DNA of 64,000 bases. Origin: Pelagibacterium luteolum (GTDB lineage: Bacteria > Pseudomonadota > Alphaproteobacteria > Rhizobiales > Devosiaceae). Under the pieces are notes generated by a model. That model was not told the origin of the DNA. It was given only the letters and a program-made list of their open reading frames with translations, and ran no database searches. The stretch is from positions 310,001-374,000 of the forward strand of contig NZ_FNCS01000003.1 of NCBI RefSeq assembly GCF_900100665.1, written 5' to 3'. This document shows, in pieces, positions 60,194-64,000 of the stretch (the stretch's first letter is position 1; the number at the start of each line of letters is the position of its first letter). The position numbers and the translations under genes are program-made.

Positions 60194-63100
60194 ATGCTGC
60201 CGTCATGGCTTGCACCAAAGGGGTTTCGGGGACGATTGTTCCTGATCCTCATGGCGATCACCACGCTCCCCCTGGTCCTGACCGCTTCGGTCTTTTTTTC
60301 GATCCTCAACGCGAATGTGGAAGACGAAACCTTCGCACGGCTGTCGTTTGTTCGTGATGCCAAGCGCTCCGAGATCGACCAATACCTGACCTTTGCGTTT
60401 CGGCAAGCGGACTCGCTGGCGAAATCCAACGCCGTCCGATATTCGATCGGCGACTTCTACGGGTTCTCCTACGCCTTCCGTCAGATCGATCCTGACCCCG
60501 AGCAGGCGCGCGACACCTTGCAGCGCATCTTCGGCATCCAAAGCGAAGCATCTGTAAGCGATGGAAATTTTTCGCCCGACCCTGATGCCATGCTGCGCAA
60601 TGCGCTGGAATATTCCAACGCCCATCAGCGGTTTCAGGAGGAGTATGCCAGCTTCATCCGGTCGGCCGAGTTTGACAATCTCTATCTCGCCAACACCGAC
60701 GGCCGCATCGTCTATTCGGTCGAAAAGGACGCCTATCTCGGTGGCGATCTGGATGGCGGTCTGGCTGACTCGCGGCTCGGTCAACTCGCAGCGACTGCAA
60801 TTGCCACAAACGAGCCCATCACCATCAGCGATTTCGCACTGGATCCATTGACCGGGATTTTTTCGGCCTACATCGCTGTTCGCGTCGAATTCTACCAACG
60901 GCCGCGCGGGCTAGCGATATTCCGTCTGCCCGCGGTCGGACTGGATGCGATTGTCCAGCAACAGGAAGAAGAAACGTCCAACTTCTATCTGATTGCCGGA
61001 AATCGTGCGCTGGTCTCTGCGCCGGACACCTATGGCTCACCGATTGGCAGTACCGTTCCCCTGCCCGAAGGCGGCGCCTTTGCAGTTGCCGACACCGCGC
61101 TCGTCGCGAACGGCATGTCCGGCGGCGCAGCACTGACGGCCTGGACCCCGGTCAGTTTCGGTGACAGCAGATGGTCTCTGGTCGCAGAGGTCCCGTCCCG
61201 CGTTGCGTTTGCCAATTCCGAGGAATTGACGCGTTTCGTCCTGATGATTGCGGCGTTTGCCCTGCCGATCCTTTTTTGGGTCGCGTATATGTTGTCGCGC
61301 ACGATGACTGCACCGCTCAACAAACTGACCGATGTCGCCGAGTCCATTGCCGCCGGCGATCTCGAGCGCACGATGCCAAGCATCGAGCGGCCCACCGAAC
61401 TGGGGCGGCTTGCGGAAAGCTTCAAGCGCATGCGTGACGCCGTGCGCGAGCAATTGTCCCTGATCAGCCAAAAGAACGTAGAGCTCGAGAGCCACGTTCG
61501 CTTGATCGAGGAGAAAAACGCAGCGCTGGAGGAAGCGGACAGGCTCAAGGATACGTTCGTGGCCAATACCAGCCATGAACTGCGCACTCCACTGAATGGC
61601 ATTATCGGTATTTCCGAGACGCTTTCTGCGGGGGCAGTAGGCGAATTGACAGCCCCCCAGCGCAGCCAACTCGACCTCATCGCCTTTTCAGCGAGACGGC
61701 TCTCGCGGCTCGTTGATGACCTCATCGACATCTACCGCATCCGGCAGGGCCGCATGCGACTCGACATTCACCCGGTGCATGTCGCGACCTCGATCCGCAA
61801 TGTCATGCAACTTGCCGAACCATTGTTGCGCGGCGAACCTGTGACACTCGATGTCGATATCCCGGAAAGCCTGCCTTACGTGATGGCCGATCCAGTTCGC
61901 TTCGAGCAGATTCTCTACAACCTGCTCGGCAACGCCATCAAATATACCGACCAGGGTTCGATCGCCATCACGGCATGGCGCGCTGGAGACGTCGTCGCTG
62001 TGGCCGTTACCGATACCGGGGTTGGCATACCGTCCGACAGCCTCGAGCGCATCTTTCAACCCCTTGAGCGCGGCGACAGCCCGGAAGTGATCGCCAAGCC
62101 CGGCGGGGCAGGCCTCGGCTTGACCATAGCGCGCCAATTGGCTGCTGCCATGCATGGCAAGCTCGCGGCACAATCGAAGCTCGGAGAAGGCTCTCGTTTC
62201 GCCCTTAAACTGCCCGTGGCTGCCGCAGAAGCGACCCAGGCGGAAATCCTTACCTATGGCGATCGTCAGGACGGGCTGCAGGCGTCCCTTGGAATGCTGT
62301 TGGCCGACGCCGCCGAACTGGCGCCGCAAGCGGGCAACGATGCGCCAGTGATTCTGGTCGTTGATGACGAACCGATCAACATTCAGGTCCTGCGCAATGT
62401 TCTCGCCCCGCAGGGTTATATCGTCCGCGCCGCTGAGAACGGCATGGATGCGCTGGCGAGCGTCGAGCAACACAAACCAGACCTCATCGTCCTTGACGTC
62501 ATGATGCCACAGATGGGTGGCCTGGAAGTCGCCAAGCGCCTGCGCGACCGGCACGGCCTTCTCGATCTGCCCATCATCATGGTCACCGCACGCTCGCGGA
62601 CCCGCGACGTGATCGCAGGGTTCGAGCATGGTGCCAACGACTATGTGGTCAAGCCCTTCGTTAAGGACGAGCTTCTGGCCCGCATCGCTACCTTGCTCGA
62701 AGCCGGGCGCGCACGCGGCACCGCCCGCGAAAACCTGGAACTGAAATCCGAGATCGAACGGCGCGTTCAAGTCGAAGATGCCCTGCGCCTCTCGCAACAG
62801 CGCATGACGCGTCTGCTCGATACGCTGGAGGCCGGGCTCGTCTGCGTGAGCGACACCGGACGGATTACTTACGCCAATCAGGCAGCCTCGGTGCTGGCCG
62901 GGAGGGTCATCGACCCCGGGACAACATTGCTGTCGGACCTGCTCACGCCCACAATTGTCGATTCAGCTATGCGAACCATCGCTGAAGACGGGCGGCTTTC
63001 GTTCGATGATGTCCCGTTGGGGCGCATCGGCGCGCCGGTGTTGCTCAATGCTTTCGAACTCGATGCCGATGCGGGGGGTGGTTTTGCCATGATCATCACG

Positions 63101-63631
63101 CCCGATACTGCTCAGACCCGTCAATCGAGCGATCATCTGGTGCGCTCTGTCCGTGGCGTTATCGACACTGTGGGGCTGGCGCTCGTTGCGCAGCGCGCCT
63201 CTAACGCCTCTGCGCAAACCGAGGCCGCCGCTTCGACGCCCGATAAACTCGACTACCGTGAGGCAATCGTCGCCGTAATGACTCAGTCGATCGCACTGTG
63301 GAGAAAGGCGAAGGGCGGATCGAAGATCGACTTTGCCGAGCAGAGCGGTGTCTGGCGGGTCAATCTGGACCGATCCTCGCTGCAGGCCCGAACGCTCGAC
63401 AAATATCTGCTGATCGAAACCCTGCCCGCCAACCCCCGCTGGCGCGACGTCATCCAGACGGCCGAGTTCGTTTTGGGCGACATCGAGGATCGGTTCAGAA
63501 CCGACCCAGATATATATCAGCTCTATACCGAACTGCGTGTCGCAACCCAGCGGCTCCGCGACCACGTGCGCGAGCACGTGCTGCCCAAAACCAAGGGCGA
63601 AACCGAACCTCAGAACGCTCCCAGCGTCTGA
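60194..63631 (+). CDS. hybrid sensor histidine kinase with receiver and PAS-like domain
   Basis: The 1145-residue protein has a first membrane helix (about 15-36), a large periplasmic sensor (about 37-340, Cache-like with the strand YLANTDGRIVYS), a second helix (about 345-365) and a HAMP domain. A coiled coil leads into HisKA, with H461 in ANTSHELRTPLNG. The ATPase domain has NLLGNAIKYTD and GAGLGL. A receiver follows, with DDEP and phospho-aspartate D768 in VLDVMMPQMGG, then a PAS-like region (about 865-960) and a C-terminal helical part of no known family. GGGAG precedes the ATG. It is divergent from the peptide-type importer and may sense its solute. Confidence 0.92.
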   Translation: MLPSWLAPKGFRGRLFLILMAITTLPLVLTASVFFSILNANVEDETFARLSFVRDAKRSEIDQYLTFAFRQADSLAKSNAVRYSIGDFYGFSYAFRQIDPDPEQARDTLQRIFGIQSEASVSDGNFSPDPDAMLRNALEYSNAHQRFQEEYASFIRSAEFDNLYLANTDGRIVYSVEKDAYLGGDLDGGLADSRLGQLAATAIATNEPITISDFALDPLTGIFSAYIAVRVEFYQRPRGLAIFRLPAVGLDAIVQQQEEETSNFYLIAGNRALVSAPDTYGSPIGSTVPLPEGGAFAVADTALVANGMSGGAALTAWTPVSFGDSRWSLVAEVPSRVAFANSEELTRFVLMIAAFALPILFWVAYMLSRTMTAPLNKLTDVAESIAAGDLERTMPSIERPTELGRLAESFKRMRDAVREQLSLISQKNVELESHVRLIEEKNAALEEADRLKDTFVANTSHELRTPLNGIIGISETLSAGAVGELTAPQRSQLDLIAFSARRLSRLVDDLIDIYRIRQGRMRLDIHPVHVATSIRNVMQLAEPLLRGEPVTLDVDIPESLPYVMADPVRFEQILYNLLGNAIKYTDQGSIAITAWRAGDVVAVAVTDTGVGIPSDSLERIFQPLERGDSPEVIAKPGGAGLGLTIARQLAAAMHGKLAAQSKLGEGSRFALKLPVAAAEATQAEILTYGDRQDGLQASLGMLLADAAELAPQAGNDAPVILVVDDEPINIQVLRNVLAPQGYIVRAAENGMDALASVEQHKPDLIVLDVMMPQMGGLEVAKRLRDRHGLLDLPIIMVTARSRTRDVIAGFEHGANDYVVKPFVKDELLARIATLLEAGRARGTARENLELKSEIERRVQVEDALRLSQQRMTRLLDTLEAGLVCVSDTGRITYANQAASVLAGRVIDPGTTLLSDLLTPTIVDSAMRTIAEDGRLSFDDVPLGRIGAPVLLNAFELDADAGGGFAMIITPDTAQTRQSSDHLVRSVRGVIDTVGLALVAQRASNASAQTEAAASTPDKLDYREAIVAVMTQSIALWRKAKGGSKIDFAEQSGVWRVNLDRSSLQARTLDKYLLIETLPANPRWRDVIQTAEFVLGDIEDRFRTDPDIYQLYTELRVATQRLRDHVREHVLPKTKGETEPQNAPSV

Positions 63632-63648
63632 ATTTTCAACGCAAGACC

Positions 63649-64000
63649 ATGTCAGGCCCGATTATGCCCACGCCCTCGTTCCGCCTCGAAGCGGACTGGA
63701 ACCCAGAAATCTCGACCCCAGGCCAGCTCGCGATCACCCTGATCAACACCGGAGACAGCGCCGTGTCGGGCTTTAAGCTCGCCGTCACTTCGCTGTTCCG
63801 CATCAAGCCCGACGCCCCCATAGAGGGCGCGCGCCTCGTGGATCAATTGTCGAATTACCACGTTCTGGCGCCCGAGGACGGGTTCGTTCTGGAGCCCGGA
63901 GCACGGTGGAACATCATTGCACGGCAGATCAGCCACACGCTTCGGCACTACACATATGGCCCGAAATCGGCAGCGGTCACGATGGAAGACGGAACCCTGG
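63649..64000 (+). CDS. probable beta-N-acetylhexosaminidase, N-terminal part (runs off the window)
   Basis: The visible 117 codons encode a beta-rich domain with RLEADWNPEISTPGQLAITL, LAPEDGFVLEPGARWNI and the closing RHYTYGPKSAAVTMEDGTL. I recall this pattern from the N-terminal domain of GH20 hexosaminidases of alphaproteobacteria; the catalytic domain is outside the window, so the call is provisional. Two in-frame ATG codons (63649 and 63664) are possible starts; the second has AGG seven bases upstream. It begins 18 bases after the kinase gene and may be co-transcribed with it. Confidence 0.6.
   Translation, partial: MSGPIMPTPSFRLEADWNPEISTPGQLAITLINTGDSAVSGFKLAVTSLFRIKPDAPIEGARLVDQLSNYHVLAPEDGFVLEPGARWNIIARQISHTLRHYTYGPKSAAVTMEDGTL

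Noticed and set aside
1-64000. tRNA, rRNA, tmRNA or known riboswitch
   Set aside because: I looked through the gaps for tRNA-like T-arms with CCA ends and for motifs of thiamine, cobalamin, SAM and glycine riboswitches and found none. A covariance search would be decisive.
1-64000. Insertion sequence, prophage or integrative element
   Set aside because: No transposase, integrase or phage gene and no terminal inverted repeats around a gene block were seen.

Overview
This window looks like chromosomal DNA of a GC-rich alphaproteobacterium of the order Hyphomicrobiales, probably Devosia- or Pelagibacterium-like. That placement is inferred from a RirA-type iron regulator, an HWE-family histidine kinase, RutR, many tightly coupled operons and several families of intergenic palindromic repeats. 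I see no tRNA, rRNA, CRISPR array, phage gene or insertion sequence. Genes cover about 90 percent of the window, and most longer gaps are filled with palindromic repeats.

Left part (1-15.4 kb). The 3' half of a division and cell-wall cluster runs leftward (ftsW, murG, murC, murB, start of ddl). A membrane protein and a divergent, membrane-anchored winged-helix regulator follow; the regulator precedes allE and allA of ureide breakdown. Next come a Tat-exported molybdopterin oxidoreductase with its cytochrome b, a ThuA-like protein, a secreted 5'-nucleotidase with a good terminator, and a ThuA/Gfo-Idh pair.

Pyrimidine block (15.9-26.5 kb). On the minus strand lie an omega-amino-acid aminotransferase, mmsA, a beta-ureidopropionase-type amidase, a small coiled-coil protein, dihydropyrimidinase and a four-gene NMT1/THI5-type ABC importer. 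A RutR-like regulator is divergent. Together they can take dihydropyrimidines to acetyl-CoA or propionyl-CoA. The first reductive enzyme is not in the window.

Signalling and stress block (27.2-33.4 kb). A two-domain KaiC-like ATPase, an HWE kinase with a degenerate receiver and a single-domain response regulator form one operon. Very small proteins, a cold-shock protein, a second single-domain receiver and a PLP enzyme follow.

Middle (33.4-43.4 kb). This holds an exported protein, a class C beta-lactamase-like protein under a perfect palindrome, an acetyltransferase, RirA, a nucleoside hydrolase with a TTG start, a polar amino-acid ABC importer coupled to a desuccinylase-like hydrolase, and a TRIC-type channel. 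By hand sampling, GC skew of the + strand changes sign in this region.

Right part (43.5-64 kb). A conserved but functionally unresolved three-gene unit (transglutaminase/DUF2126, circularly permuted ATP-grasp plus alpha-E, transglutaminase) is followed by a yehZYXW-like osmoprotectant importer, a peptide-type ABC importer, a large hybrid histidine kinase divergent from it, and the start of a probable beta-N-acetylhexosaminidase.
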